Shown here: piece by piece, positions 1 through 8,810 of the stretch
Numbering within the stretch: the first letter of the stretch is position 1
Layout of the letters: each line of letters begins with the position of its first letter
Origin: Polyangiaceae bacterium
Lineage (GTDB): Bacteria > Myxococcota_A > Polyangia > Polyangiales > Polyangiaceae
DNA: 64,000 nt
NCBI GenBank assembly: GCA_015075635.1
Contig: JABTUA010000001.1
Location: 620,001-684,000 of the forward strand
Direction: 5' to 3'
Position numbers and translations under genes: made by a program
Notes under the pieces: model-generated
Database searches by the model: none
Told to the model about the DNA's origin: nothing
Seen by the model: the letters and a program-made list of their open reading frames with translations, nothing else

Positions 1-2010
1 GCGGGCGAGCGCGACCGCTGACGCCCCGCGCACGAGCGGCCAGCGATCCGACTCCAAGAGACCGGTGACGGCGCCGATGGCGAAGGCGCCCTCGGGTTTG
101 GTGAGCGTCTCCAGCGCGGCCTCGCGCACGCGCACCTCGGGATCGGCCAGGGCGTGCAGGAGCTCCTTCTGGAAGAGCGCCACACGCGGCACGCGACGCG
201 CGGCCTCCGCACGCACGTGATGGCTGGGATCCGCGGTGACGGACCGAGCGAGCGAGGCCCGCGCAGCCGCGTCGCGCTCGGAGAGCGCGGCGGCCGGACC
301 GAGCGCCAGGTAGCGCGCGCGAAAATCGGCATCGGGCTTGGACACCCGCGCCAGGGCCGAGGCGGACTCCGGCACGAAGGCCGAGGCCCGATCGCCGAGC
401 GCGCGCAACAGGTCGATGGTCGCGAGCTCCGGCAGCGTGGCGTCGGCGAGCAAGCGACGCACCTCCGGCACCGCCCGCGCGTCGCGCGTGGCCCAGCCGA
501 GCGCCTTGCGCAGCAGGCGGCGCCCCGGCGCGTCGCTCTGGGGGAGCAGCGGCACCACGATCCGCACGGCGCGCTCGGGCGCTATCAGCGAGAGCTCCGA
601 GGCCAAGAGCGGGCGCAGCCGCGGCGAGGCGGAGCGGAGCGCCTTGTCGAGCGCCTCGGCGGCGTCGTCCCCGCAGCGCCGCAGGCGATCGCGGCCGTGC
701 CGTCGCTGCGCGGCGAAGGGCCCGGTCAGCGCGCGCATGTAGAGCGGCACGGCGGCGGAGCAGGGGGCCTGGTCGATCACCGCCAGCGCGACACGGCGAC
801 CGCCCTCGTCCAGCGTTCCGAAGGCCTTGGCGATGGGCTCGAACGCCGCCGGGCCGAGCGCCCGCAGCGCGTCACCGGCGGCCTCTGCCCGCGCGCCGCC
901 GCCCGCCAGCGCGCCGACCAACGCCTCCATGGTGCTCTGATCGAACTCGGTTCGCGCCGTGAGCTCCGCGAACGTCACGCGCGACTCTTTCGTCGCGCCC
1001 TGCGCGCTCTCCGTCACCAACGCCAGGCAGTCGCTGGTGAGCGGCGCGTCGAGCGCGATCTCGAAGCGCGCCCCCGGCTCCTTCCAGGCGTCCTCCGGCA
1101 GCGTGACGTGGATCAGCCCGCGGGTGGTCGCCAGCCAGAAGTCCGCCGGCGCGACGCCGTGCTCCGGCGCCGAGCCCGGAGGCCGCACCACCAGCTCGAA
1201 GCCGTGGATGGGCAGCTGCGATGGCGCGTCCATCAGCACGAACTCGCCTCGCCCGTCGCCGCCTTTGTTCTCGGCCCAGGTGGTCTCGGGCTTGCCGTCC
1301 GTGAGCGCCGCGGGATCGCCCACCGCGCTGCTCGCACCGATGGCGCGCAGCAGGCGGTAGCCTTGGAGCGGCGCGTCGGGGGCGAGCTTCTTGGCCGCGA
1401 TCTGCTTGGCCTCCGCTCGCTCCGCGGAGCCCAGTCGCTGCACCTTGGCGGGCTTCAGCGTCAGATCCGGCGCGACCAGCTTGGGTGAGAGCACAGCAGG
1501 CCGACCGCAGATGGACAGGTCCTCACGCTGCTCGCCGATCACGATGCTCCAGGTTCCGTCGGCGTTGGGATCGCCGCGCTGGACCATCGGACCGCGTCGC
1601 CCGCCGGGCTCGCCCTCCACGAGACCGGCCCAGCCCCTGAACAAGGTCTTGGGCTCCGCGCTGCCGTCCACCGGGGCGGCGACCACCGCATGCCAGGTGC
1701 GCGAACGGCTGGGGTCGGGGATCTCCACCGTGACCAGCCGCCGCGCCTTCGCGATGCGCACCACCGCGAGCTTGGCGCGACCGCCGAGCGCCTTGGCCTC
1801 CGGCGGGAGCTCCAGGTTCATCCCCGCGTCGAGCGGGCAGCGCGCGCCCGGACAGGTCGCCGCTCGCAGCGTCTCGTCCGCGGCGAAGCCGACGCTCAGT
1901 GCCGGCTGGCGGTCACCCGCCGGTGCGTGAGCGACGACCGGACGGAGCTTTTGCGCGCTCGCCTCCTTCGAGGCGCACAACACCGCCAGGAGCACCAAAG
2001 CGCGACGCAC
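1..2010 (-). CDS. Exported HEAT-repeat protein, 3' end outside window
   Basis: This open frame reads leftward from a GTG at 2010 and has no stop before the window edge, so about 670 N-terminal residues are visible. An in-frame TGA lies four codons upstream of the GTG, which fixes the start region. Residues 1-19 look like a signal peptide (hydrophobic LVLLAVLC core, then ASA). Around residues 215-300 there is a discoidin (F5/8C)-like segment with a DGKPETTW motif. From about residue 340 the protein is a run of helical HEAT-like repeats. It starts 13 bp after the stop of the GNAT-like gene, so the two are probably co-transcribed. No enzymatic motif is seen; an envelope scaffold or binding role is inference. 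Plus-strand frames here are antisense shadows. Confidence 0.7.
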   Translation of the reverse strand, partial: MRRALVLLAVLCASKEASAQKLRPVVAHAPAGDRQPALSVGFAADETLRAATCPGARCPLDAGMNLELPPEAKALGGRAKLAVVRIAKARRLVTVEIPDPSRSRTWHAVVAAPVDGSAEPKTLFRGWAGLVEGEPGGRRGPMVQRGDPNADGTWSIVIGEQREDLSICGRPAVLSPKLVAPDLTLKPAKVQRLGSAERAEAKQIAAKKLAPDAPLQGYRLLRAIGASSAVGDPAALTDGKPETTWAENKGGDGRGEFVLMDAPSQLPIHGFELVVRPPGSAPEHGVAPADFWLATTRGLIHVTLPEDAWKEPGARFEIALDAPLTSDCLALVTESAQGATKESRVTFAELTARTEFDQSTMEALVGALAGGGARAEAAGDALRALGPAAFEPIAKAFGTLDEGGRRVALAVIDQAPCSAAVPLYMRALTGPFAAQRRHGRDRLRRCGDDAAEALDKALRSASPRLRPLLASELSLIAPERAVRIVVPLLPQSDAPGRRLLRKALGWATRDARAVPEVRRLLADATLPELATIDLLRALGDRASAFVPESASALARVSKPDADFRARYLALGPAAALSERDAAARASLARSVTADPSHHVRAEAARRVPRVALFQKELLHALADPEVRVREAALETLTKPEGAFAIGAVTGLLESDRWPLVRGASAVALAR

Positions 2011-2023
2011 GTCGCGGATTCAA

Positions 2024-2932
2024 TCAGGAGTCGGCCGGCTGCGCCAGCTTGCGCGACCAGAGGAAGGCGTCCACGCGGCGCTGACCGATCGCCAGGTGGC
2101 CACGGAGCACGCCGGTCCGGCGGAAGCCGTGTACGGCGAACACCGCCGAGAACCTCGGATCGTCGGCGGGGCTCAGGGCGAAACAGCCGACCATCTCACG
2201 CTTCAAGAGCTCGTCGCAGATCTGGCGAACGGCGCCCGAGGTCAGCGCCAGCTCCTTGTCCGTCTTCGGTGCGGTGAGCAGCTCGACGAACGCGTTGTTG
2301 AAGCAGGTCTGCGTCTCGACGGAGGCCCAGAGGGACTGCCCGCCACGCGCCGTGCACTGAAAGTAGCTGCGCACCACGTCGCGACCGAAGGGCTCGAATC
2401 CGGTGAGCGCGCGACCGGCGCGAACCGCGGCCGCGACGGGCTTGGCGACGTCCGCTTCCTTGACCTGCGACAGCTTCACCGCGAGCGCGGGCAAGGCCTC
2501 CACGTCCTTGATGCAGCGGCGCGCAGCCTGATAGGCGCGGTCGGTCTCGACGTCGTCGCCGCTCTCTGTCAGCGCGGGGCGGGTCCCCGACTGCTCGTTC
2601 TCTTCGTACTGCTCGTCGCTGCCCACCAGCGCGCCCAGCACGAACGCGTCGCTGCGCTTGTAAAAGCCCGGGATGTTGCCCTCTCGGGCTAAACCCATGC
2701 GCGCCCAGGCCCCACACTCGTCGCGTTCGACGAGGGTGAAGACCCGCTCCACGCCCTCCTTCCGAGCCGTGCTGAGCACCAGCGCCCGCTTCACGGGACT
2801 GGGCCCGCTGCGGAAGTCGACGACTCGGAGGGTGCGCGCCCGGCGGTTCAGCAGCAGGCAGAGCGAGACGCCGGGTTTGTAGATGAAGATCTCTTCGGAG
2901 ACGCGGGTCGCGTTGGTGGTTCGGGCGGACAT
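2024..2932 (-). CDS. GNAT-like N-acetyltransferase family protein (AblB-like)
   Basis: 302 aa, ATG start. The N-terminal half contains EGNIPGFYKRSDAF (about residues 84-97), resembling the end of GNAT domains of the beta-lysine acetyltransferase (AblB) type. The C-terminal half ends in a second GNAT-like strand pattern (FAVHGFRRTGVLRGH, then AFLWSRKL), so the protein looks like two degenerate GNAT modules. No clear acetyl-CoA P-loop (Q/RxxGxG/A) is visible, so catalytic activity is uncertain. It precedes the HEAT-repeat gene on the same strand. The family call rests on recognition of motifs, not on an alignment. Confidence 0.5.
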   Translation of the reverse strand: MSARTTNATRVSEEIFIYKPGVSLCLLLNRRARTLRVVDFRSGPSPVKRALVLSTARKEGVERVFTLVERDECGAWARMGLAREGNIPGFYKRSDAFVLGALVGSDEQYEENEQSGTRPALTESGDDVETDRAYQAARRCIKDVEALPALAVKLSQVKEADVAKPVAAAVRAGRALTGFEPFGRDVVRSYFQCTARGGQSLWASVETQTCFNNAFVELLTAPKTDKELALTSGAVRQICDELLKREMVGCFALSPADDPRFSAVFAVHGFRRTGVLRGHLAIGQRRVDAFLWSRKLAQPADS

Positions 2933-3088
2933 CGACCCCCCTTGGGACGGCTGAAGCCGGGTGGGTCGGACCAGGCTTCGCGAGGTTGTGCGCTCTTTGG
3001 GACGAGCGCGCTTTCACATTTGGAAGCGCCGCTTAGCATGGCGCCCTGACCTGGGCAACGCACCCCGGGGCCCGATTGCCGCAGCGCG

Positions 3089-3988
3089 TCACGCGAAGCG
3101 AGCGGCGGCTTCGGGCTCGGCTCCGAGCGCGGCGAGGACCGCCGGCAGCCGCTTCACCGGCAGGGACACGCGGGTGGGCATGCCGCCCGACAGGCCGAAC
3201 AGCGTCAAGAAGTTGAGCCCGCTGTCGAAGCGGGCAGCGATCGCGACGTTGTTCTGATCGACGACCACGCTGACCGGCTCGCGCTCCTGCCCCAGCAGCA
3301 GCAGCAAGGTCTTGTCGATCTTGCTGAAGCCCTGGCGCACGTCCACGATGGCGATGCCCGGAGGCAGGCGTTCGTAGCGCTGCGCCGCCCGCCGCGTCTC
3401 CTGCTCGACGGGGATGAGCTCGGCAGCCGCGCGGTCCACGGGCTCCCAGAGGCTCGAGTCGCGGAGCCCGGTGGCCAGGTGCCGGACGATCAAGCCGAAC
3501 AAGCCCGCGTCGTTGGGCCGCGCGCGCAACGCGCGATCGAAGCGCTCTGCCACACTGCTCGGCTTGCCGATACGTGTGTCGATGGCGCGCGCGTCGTCGT
3601 CGCAGCCCGGGTAGGGCTCCACCCCTTCGCGCATCCACTTGGCCGCGCTCGCCAGGCCGTCGAAGTCGGTGTGGCAGACGATGGTCTCGACGGGCCCCAC
3701 CCGCGCGACCAGCTCCGGGTCGATCATCTCGGGGCAGGCCCCGTGCTCGACCTTCTTCGCCAGCACGAAGCGCGGATCGTCCGCGAAGCGCGCGTGCTCC
3801 TCGTGGTCATGGTGATCGACCCAGGCGCGGAGCCTGTCGCCCAGCGCGGTGATGAACGGCAGGGTCACCTTCTCGAAGCCCGAGCCGAGCCCCGCGAAGG
3901 CCACGTCGACGACCACCACCCGACCGGAAAGCTGCTCTGCTTTCGGCAGCTTGCGCGGCGTGGTGAAAGAAAGTGCGGGAGAAAGCAT
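3089..3988 (-). CDS. DHH-superfamily phosphoesterase-like protein
   Basis: 299 aa from ATG 3988; the open frame extends upstream of it, but that part is arginine-rich, antisense to the neighbouring gene and unlikely to be translated. Motifs typical of DHH-type metal-dependent phosphoesterases are visible: DHHDHEEH near residue 58 and HTDFDGLASA near residue 103. The C-terminal part has a DHHA1-like glycine-rich strand (LFGLSGGMPTRVSLP). Known family members cleave phosphodiester bonds in nanoRNA or cyclic dinucleotides; the substrate here is not predictable. It is divergent from the SH3-domain protein gene with about 85 bp between them. Confidence 0.55.
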   Translation of the reverse strand: MLSPALSFTTPRKLPKAEQLSGRVVVVDVAFAGLGSGFEKVTLPFITALGDRLRAWVDHHDHEEHARFADDPRFVLAKKVEHGACPEMIDPELVARVGPVETIVCHTDFDGLASAAKWMREGVEPYPGCDDDARAIDTRIGKPSSVAERFDRALRARPNDAGLFGLIVRHLATGLRDSSLWEPVDRAAAELIPVEQETRRAAQRYERLPPGIAIVDVRQGFSKIDKTLLLLLGQEREPVSVVVDQNNVAIAARFDSGLNFLTLFGLSGGMPTRVSLPVKRLPAVLAALGAEPEAAARFA

Positions 3989-4073
3989 CGGTTCTCGGGT
4001 CCTCCGCGTCCAACGCCTGACATGACAGACGCGCCCGCCTCGGGCAGAACTGGGGAGGGAGACCAGAGGTAGC

Positions 4074-5099
4074 ATGCTTTCAGCAAGAACCACCGCGGCT
4101 CTCGTCGTTCTTGGAACTGCCGGTCTGGCACTCACGCCCTTGACCGAGCCCGCGCGCGCCGACACCGCGTCCCTGGTCTCGTGCACGCTCAGCGGTAGCA
4201 CGCTCCCGGCCATCGACACGGTCATCTACGAAAAGTCCGACGGCTCGAGCGCGATCGCCAAGCTGACCGGAGGCAAGATCGGCATCAGCGCCTCGGACTT
4301 CTTCGCCGGCGGGGGCGACCGGGTCCGCGTCAAGACCAGCGCCGGCGCCGGTGGCTTCCGCATCGAAGGCTGGATCGACGCCGCGAAGCTCCCCGTCTTC
4401 ACCAGCAAGGACGTGCCCGTGGTGCAGAACCACGTCTGGATCGCCGCGCAGCGGGAGGTCAGCCTGATCGCGGCGGGCAGCGGCAAGCTGCGCGTGAAGC
4501 GCCAGGTCGGCTCGCCCTTCAGCCAGGCGTTCACCGGCTGGGCGCCCTGCGCCTCGCTCTCGCTCAGCGCCACCACTCCCGTCGGATGGTCCCCAGCAGG
4601 CAACGCTCGCGGCTACGTCGCCAAGAAGGACGTCGAGCTCTACGACAGCGGCGGCGAGGGACGCAGCCTGATCACCATGCTGAGCCCCGACTCGAGCAGC
4701 GACGGCATCCTGCTCTGGAGCACCGAGAAGAAGGGCGCCTTCGTCCACCTGGTGCACCACTCCGACGTGGTGATCGACGCCTGGGCGCGGGCCAGCGATC
4801 TGAAGGCGCTGCCCAAGGGCGAGACGCAGGACTCGCAGCCCGCCGGGACGACCCGCCGCAACCCGCCGACGTTGAAGCTCGGTGGTGACGCCAAGGTGAT
4901 GGTCGCCTCGACCGATCTGGAGATCCGCGCGAGCGCCAGCGACAAGGGCAAGGTCATCGGCACCCTCGAGTCCGGCGCCGAGGTGTACCGGCTCGACGTG
5001 GTGGCCGGCTGGGCCAGCGTCTTGCCCAAGGCCCTGAACGTCGCACCGCATGGCGAAGACCAGTCGTTCTGGGTGAAGGCGAAGGGCCTCACGCCGTGA
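4074..5099 (+). CDS. Exported protein with bacterial SH3-like domain
   Basis: 341 aa. The N-terminus has a signal peptide (hydrophobic AALVVLGTAGLAL, cleavage near ARA-DT). The C-terminal 80 residues form an SH3b-like module (VMVASTDLEIRASAS, then GKVIGTLESGAEV and WASVLP), and a related strand pattern occurs around residues 180-245, so there may be two SH3-like repeats. SH3b domains often bind peptidoglycan, which would place the protein in the periplasm. It ends 13 bp before purC on the same strand. No catalytic domain is visible. Confidence 0.65.
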   Translation: MLSARTTAALVVLGTAGLALTPLTEPARADTASLVSCTLSGSTLPAIDTVIYEKSDGSSAIAKLTGGKIGISASDFFAGGGDRVRVKTSAGAGGFRIEGWIDAAKLPVFTSKDVPVVQNHVWIAAQREVSLIAAGSGKLRVKRQVGSPFSQAFTGWAPCASLSLSATTPVGWSPAGNARGYVAKKDVELYDSGGEGRSLITMLSPDSSSDGILLWSTEKKGAFVHLVHHSDVVIDAWARASDLKALPKGETQDSQPAGTTRRNPPTLKLGGDAKVMVASTDLEIRASASDKGKVIGTLESGAEVYRLDVVAGWASVLPKALNVAPHGEDQSFWVKAKGLTP

Positions 5100-5112
5100 T
5101 AGCGTCCGCCCC

Positions 5113-6087
5113 GTGCCAAGCGTGGACGAACGGACGATCCGACAGGCCCTGAGCCACACCCTGGACAAGAGCGACTTCCCCGAGCTCGGGAAGAAGTACG
5201 AGGGCAAGGTCCGCGACAACTACAGCTCGGCGGACGGCAAGCGCTACATCGTCGTCACCGACCGCATCAGCGCCTTCGATCGCATCCTGGGCACGCTGCC
5301 GCTCAAGGGTCAGCTCTTGAACCACGTCGCCGCCTGGTGGTTCGAGAAGACCCGCGAAGTGGCGCCGAACCACGTGATCGCGGTGCCCGATCCGAACGTG
5401 CTGATCGCCCACGAGTGCACGCCGCTGCCGGTCGAGATGGTGGTGCGCGCCTACCTCACCGGCACGACCTCGACGAGCATCTGGGTCCACTACGAGAGCG
5501 GCGCTCGCAGCTTCTGCGGCCACGCCCTCCCCGACGGCCTGAAGAAGCACCAGCGCTTGCCGGCGCCCATCCTCACCCCGAGCACGAAGGCAGCCAAGGG
5601 CGGCCACGATGTCTCCGCCAGCCGCGACGAGATCCTCGAGCTCTCCGGCATGCCCGCCGCGGACTTCGACGCCGCCGCGGCCATGGCCATGGCGCTCTTC
5701 GCCGCCGGCCAACGCATCGCCGCCGAGCGCGGCCTGATCCTGGTCGACACCAAGTACGAATTCGGCAAGACCCCCGACGGCCGCATCGTGGTGATCGACG
5801 AGATCCACACGCCGGACTCTTCGCGTTACTGGAAGACCGCCACGTACGACGAGCGTTTCGCGGCTGGGCGCGACCCCGAGAGCTTCGACAAGGAGTACCT
5901 GCGCCGCTGGCTCGCCGAGCGCGGCTTCACGGGAGACGGGCCGATCCCTGCGATCCCCGACGACATCCGAGTCGAAGCGACGAAGCGCTACCTGGAAGCG
6001 ATCGAGACGCTGACAGGTGAGGCGTTCGTGCCGAATCTCGAGGAGCCGATCGCGCGGATGCGCCGGAGCCTCGGGCTCGCGGGCTGA
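5113..6087 (+). CDS. purC: Phosphoribosylaminoimidazole-succinocarboxamide synthase
   Basis: 324 aa, GTG start. PurC joins aspartate to CAIR with ATP to give SAICAR in de novo purine synthesis, in the cytosol. Recognisable blocks in order: GKVRDNY (phosphate loop, about residue 31), TDRISAFD (about 49), GQLLNHVAAWWFEKT, PVEMVVRAYLTGTTSTS (about 110), LVDTKYEFGK (about 208) and DEIHTPDSSRYW (about 228). The length fits the longer bacterial/yeast-type enzyme. It stands apart from other pur genes. Its last 16 codons and the following 30 bp are duplicated imperfectly 822 bp downstream, beyond a DUF559 gene (see repeat features). Confidence 0.95.
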   Translation: MPSVDERTIRQALSHTLDKSDFPELGKKYEGKVRDNYSSADGKRYIVVTDRISAFDRILGTLPLKGQLLNHVAAWWFEKTREVAPNHVIAVPDPNVLIAHECTPLPVEMVVRAYLTGTTSTSIWVHYESGARSFCGHALPDGLKKHQRLPAPILTPSTKAAKGGHDVSASRDEILELSGMPAADFDAAAAMAMALFAAGQRIAAERGLILVDTKYEFGKTPDGRIVVIDEIHTPDSSRYWKTATYDERFAAGRDPESFDKEYLRRWLAERGFTGDGPIPAIPDDIRVEATKRYLEAIETLTGEAFVPNLEEPIARMRRSLGLAG

Positions 6088-6119
6088 GGCGTCGGCAGAG
6101 AGTTGCGCAACGACGCAAC
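6040..6119 (+). repeat. Direct repeat copy A: purC 3' end
   Basis: These 80 bp include the last 16 codons of purC, its stop and 30 bp beyond. They match 6862-6941 with 13 mismatches by my count and no gaps. The DUF559 gene lies between the two copies. Confidence 0.8.
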
Positions 6120-6137
6120 GACGCAACGACGCAACGA
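6102..6137 (+). repeat. Short 8-bp tandem repeat after purC
   Basis: The unit AACGACGC is repeated about four times directly after purC. Part of the first unit lies in direct-repeat copy A. No function is evident. Confidence 0.7.
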
Positions 6138-6175
6138 AAGAAGAAGTCTTTGTCTCAGAGGCAGAAGCGCCTCCG

Positions 6176-6541
6176 TCAGCCCACGAGAGCGTCCCTCAAC
6201 TGCCGGAGCGCGACCGGCAACGCGCGAAGCACGAGCTCCGCGTCGAGCCTGAGCACCCGGTAGCCGAGCTTCGCGAGCTTGCGATCGCGACGGGCGTCGG
6301 CGGCGCACCGACCCCGGTGGGCGCTGCCGTCTACTTCGATGACGAGCCACGCCGAGGTCACCACGAAGTCGGCGATGAAGTCCCCAATCACCACCTGGCG
6401 TCGCACCTCGACGCCGAGCTGACGGGCGCGCAGCGCACGCCAGAGCGCGGCCTCCGACGCGGTGGGCGCGGCACGCATCACGGCGGCGCGGGCGGCAAGA
6501 AGCTGTTGGCGGCGGAGCTGTTGGCGGTCGCGAGCGAGCAT
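6176..6541 (-). CDS. DUF559 endonuclease-like protein
   Basis: 121 aa from ATG 6541 (the frame is open upstream to 6604). It has the DUF559 pattern related to the Vsr/restriction-endonuclease fold: SEAALWRALRARQLG, then VRRQVVIGDFIADFV (catalytic-type D in the IADF segment) and LVIEVDGSAH (E-V-D-G-x-x-H), ending with LGYRVLRLDAELVL. Such small proteins often occur alone and scattered between genomes, and most are uncharacterised. It converges on purC and lies between two copies of the purC 3' end, suggesting it arrived on a mobile segment. Its DNA target is unknown. Confidence 0.75.
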   Translation of the reverse strand: MLARDRQQLRRQQLLAARAAVMRAAPTASEAALWRALRARQLGVEVRRQVVIGDFIADFVVTSAWLVIEVDGSAHRGRCAADARRDRKLAKLGYRVLRLDAELVLRALPVALRQLRDALVG

Positions 6542-6782
6542 GGTTCCTCCGAGGCCCGGCGTGGTGGGCGGGCTTCGCGACCCAGGGCGCACGATCTGTG
6601 ACACGCCGCCCCATTGCTGCTCGAGCGCGCAGACGCGGGCGAGCTCACCATTACGCGTCAGCTCACCGAGCGGCGTGGCGCAGAGCGTGCGCCGATGAGC
6701 GGAGCCCGACCGCCACGCCGGGCCGAGGAACCACCAGCCGCTCGTGGTGCTCTGCGACGACGCTTCGGTCTAGGAGCGACCC

Positions 6783-6821
6783 GTCTTCCCCATTCGGGCG
6801 AAGCCCGAATTTGGGGAAGAC
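6783..6821. repeat. Long inverted repeat, possible terminator or mobile-segment hairpin
   Basis: The arms GTCTTCCCCATTCGGGC and GCCCGAATTTGGGGAAGAC are complementary apart from a 2-nt bulge, around a GAA loop. No T-tract follows, so it is not a classical intrinsic terminator. Confidence 0.75.
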
Positions 6822-6861
6822 CGACGCCGCGAAGCGGCGGCGAGTTGGGGCAGGAAGGTTG

Positions 6862-6941
6862 GAGGAGCCAATCGGAAGGATGCGGCGGAATCTGAGGCTC
6901 GCGGGCTGAGCCGTCGGAGGAGAGTTGCGCGACGACGCAAC
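6862..6941 (+). repeat. Direct repeat copy B: displaced purC 3' end
   Basis: Degenerate copy of 6040-6119 (about 84 percent identical by eye). It retains the purC reading frame to the stop codon but has no purC body before it. Confidence 0.8.
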
Positions 6942-7012
6942 CAGCATGAGCGGAGCCGCCTGCCTTCGGCGCCCTTGATCCTCTGCGATTCCCGCAGGTA
7001 GCTTCGCTGCCG

Positions 7013-7390
7013 ATGCTCGATCACCTCTCCATTGGCGTGGCGGACCTCGCGCGCGCGGGCGCCTTCTACGACGCCGTGCTCGCGACGCTCGGGTACGTGC
7101 GAGTGCTCACGCACCCTCGCGCGCTCGGCTGGGGAGCGCCGGGCGCGAAGGACGAGGCGTTCGCGATCTTGTCGTCGGGTGAGGGCGCGCGAGCGCCTGG
7201 TGTCGGCTGTCACGTCGCTTTCGTCGCCACGAGCCCGTCGCGGGTGGACGAGTTTCACGCAGTGGCCCTGCGCGAGGGTGGCACGGACGAGGGAGCAGCG
7301 GGACCCCGGCCAGAGTACGGTGAGGGCTACTACGCCGCGTTCGTGCGAGACCTGGACGGCTACCGGATCGAAGCGGTCTTTCATCGCTGA
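7013..7390 (+). CDS. VOC-family (glyoxalase/bleomycin-resistance-like) protein
   Basis: 125 aa, ATG start. It has one vicinal-oxygen-chelate fold: starting MLDHLSIGVADLARAGAFYD with the metal-ligand-type His at residue 4, a middle His in CHVAFVA, and an ending YYAAFVRDLDGYRIEAVFH that carries the usual DPDGN-like turn and terminal Glu. Members are metal-dependent lyases, dioxygenases or drug-binding proteins; the substrate cannot be told. The upstream region carries the purC-tail duplication, so this gene may originally have followed purC. Confidence 0.85.
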   Translation: MLDHLSIGVADLARAGAFYDAVLATLGYVRVLTHPRALGWGAPGAKDEAFAILSSGEGARAPGVGCHVAFVATSPSRVDEFHAVALREGGTDEGAAGPRPEYGEGYYAAFVRDLDGYRIEAVFHR

Positions 7391-7430
7391 GACGGTTGTG
7401 CGGCGTCGAGGGTCGGCCTAGTGTCGCTCC

Positions 7431-7925
7431 ATGGTCGTCGACGGGGTGAGGCGAACCGCGCGCCTCGGGGCGGCGGTGCTGCTGCTCGCTCTGGTCTGCT
7501 GCAAGCGAAGCGAACCGAGCGGGAACACGGGCTCCCCAGCGCCGGCGCAGCCGGCCGAGCCCTCGACGCCGACAGGTGACGCCTGTGGCGCGCAGGGCAC
7601 GTGGCGCTTCTCGTGCCCCAGCGTCAAGACCGACGAGGCCTGTAACATCCGCACCATCGGGGCCATCGTGCAGCGCTTCACGGTGAGCAACGACGTCGCG
7701 CTGTCGGGCGGAACCTGGACGGCGGGAGACCACAAGTACACTTTCGATCGCACCACCTGCGAAGTGTCCGGCTCCACGTCCGGCATGCCGTGTCGGGACC
7801 TTCACTTCGAGGCCAACCTCCGCACCAAGAGCGGGCGCAACGTCTATGGCTGCTGGGACGGCGCCAACAAGTGCCAAGCGACCTGGAGCAGCCCGCCTGG
7901 ACACTGCTCCGTGACCAAGGAGTGA
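7431..7925 (+). CDS. Small exported lipoprotein, unknown function
   Basis: 164 aa, ATG start. N-terminal signal with a hydrophobic AAVLLLALV core and a lipobox-like ALVCC, then a Ser/Pro-rich linker and a compact domain with eight or so cysteines (GDACGAQGTWRFSC through WSSPPGHC), likely disulphide-bonded in the envelope. I do not recognise the family. It lies 40 bp after the VOC gene. Confidence 0.6.
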   Translation: MVVDGVRRTARLGAAVLLLALVCCKRSEPSGNTGSPAPAQPAEPSTPTGDACGAQGTWRFSCPSVKTDEACNIRTIGAIVQRFTVSNDVALSGGTWTAGDHKYTFDRTTCEVSGSTSGMPCRDLHFEANLRTKSGRNVYGCWDGANKCQATWSSPPGHCSVTKE

Positions 7926-7964
7926 ACGCGCCGCCGCGTGGGACCGGGGCGCGTCGAGCTCGGG

Positions 7965-8810
7965 TCACTTCGTGGCGAGCAGCGCGTCGAGCGCGGCCGT
8001 GAGCGCGTCGGGCAGCTCGTCGCGCGCGTACACCCGGTGGCGCTCCGTGCCCGTGCTCTGCACCGGGATGTAGTCGAGGTAGGTGCCGCTCAGCGTCGCC
8101 TCGGTGCGCAGCTCGCGAAGCTCGTCGGCGTCCGCTCCTTCCACACGCTTTCCGGCCTTGCCAGCGTTCGTGGCGGGCAGCGAGCTGACCGGCCACGCGA
8201 GCGGCCACGGGACCGGGGTCACGTTCGGCGCGGGAGACGTGTCTGCATTGGCCGCGGCGGCAAGCGGCCCCCCGATCGGCTCGCCCTGCGCGAGCAGCGT
8301 GGTGTGCCAGCTGAAGGCGCCGTCCTGCGCGGCTTCGAGGCCCGCGGGCGCGTCTGGGTCGCAGCCGCAAGAGCACCACGCGAAGCTCTTGCCGTCGGAG
8401 ATCGAGTTGCGCCCGGCGTCCGGACAGCCCTGGTCCTCGTGGTCCTTCCAGGACGCGATCTTGCTCAAGCGAACGTCACTCGCGAAGGTCTCCGCCTGGA
8501 CTTCCGACAGCGTCGCGACGCGGACGCCGGTCATGTAGTCGCCGGCGACGTACGCTTCACACTTGCCGGTGACCACCAGGTAGGTCGAGCCGTAAGGGCT
8601 GGTGAACGAGTACTCGGGCTCGACGTAGCCGCCGCCGCTCGTCAGCAGGAACCGGATCGAGTCGCTTCCGTCGCAGAGGGGCCCGGTCTGCGTTCCGCCG
8701 CCGGAGCCGCCGTTGCTCTCCGACTCCCCGCCGCAGGCGACGACCGAACAGCCGAACAGGAGCGCGACGATCCATGTTGCGCGAGTCATTGATGGGTTTC
8801 GCCTTTTCAT
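7965..8810 (-). CDS. Lipoprotein, unknown function
   Basis: 281 aa from ATG 8810 (ATG 8789 is the alternative). The start was chosen to place the charged KRR n-region before the hydrophobic TWIVALLFGCSVV segment and lipobox VVAC. A Gly/Ser/Asn-rich linker typical of myxobacterial surface lipoproteins follows. The remaining 230 residues contain several cysteines (CPDAGRNS, WCSCGCDP) but no known domain. It is the first of several consecutive minus-strand exported-protein genes. Confidence 0.6.
   Translation of the reverse strand: MKRRNPSMTRATWIVALLFGCSVVACGGESESNGGSGGGTQTGPLCDGSDSIRFLLTSGGGYVEPEYSFTSPYGSTYLVVTGKCEAYVAGDYMTGVRVATLSEVQAETFASDVRLSKIASWKDHEDQGCPDAGRNSISDGKSFAWCSCGCDPDAPAGLEAAQDGAFSWHTTLLAQGEPIGGPLAAAANADTSPAPNVTPVPWPLAWPVSSLPATNAGKAGKRVEGADADELRELRTEATLSGTYLDYIPVQSTGTERHRVYARDELPDALTAALDALLATK

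Larger units (their letters stand above)
6605..7012. other. Intergenic stretch with hairpin and purC-tail copy
   Basis: About 400 bp without a credible gene. It contains a long inverted repeat (6783-6821) and copy B of the purC 3' end (6862-6941), which still reads as a degenerate purC C-terminus (EEPIGRMRRNLRLAG, stop). Nothing else was recognised. Confidence 0.6.

Noticed and set aside
154-1488. 444-aa plus-strand open frame
   Set aside because: Arg/Gly/Gln-rich antisense shadow of the exported HEAT-repeat gene, which has a signal peptide and proper domains on the minus strand.
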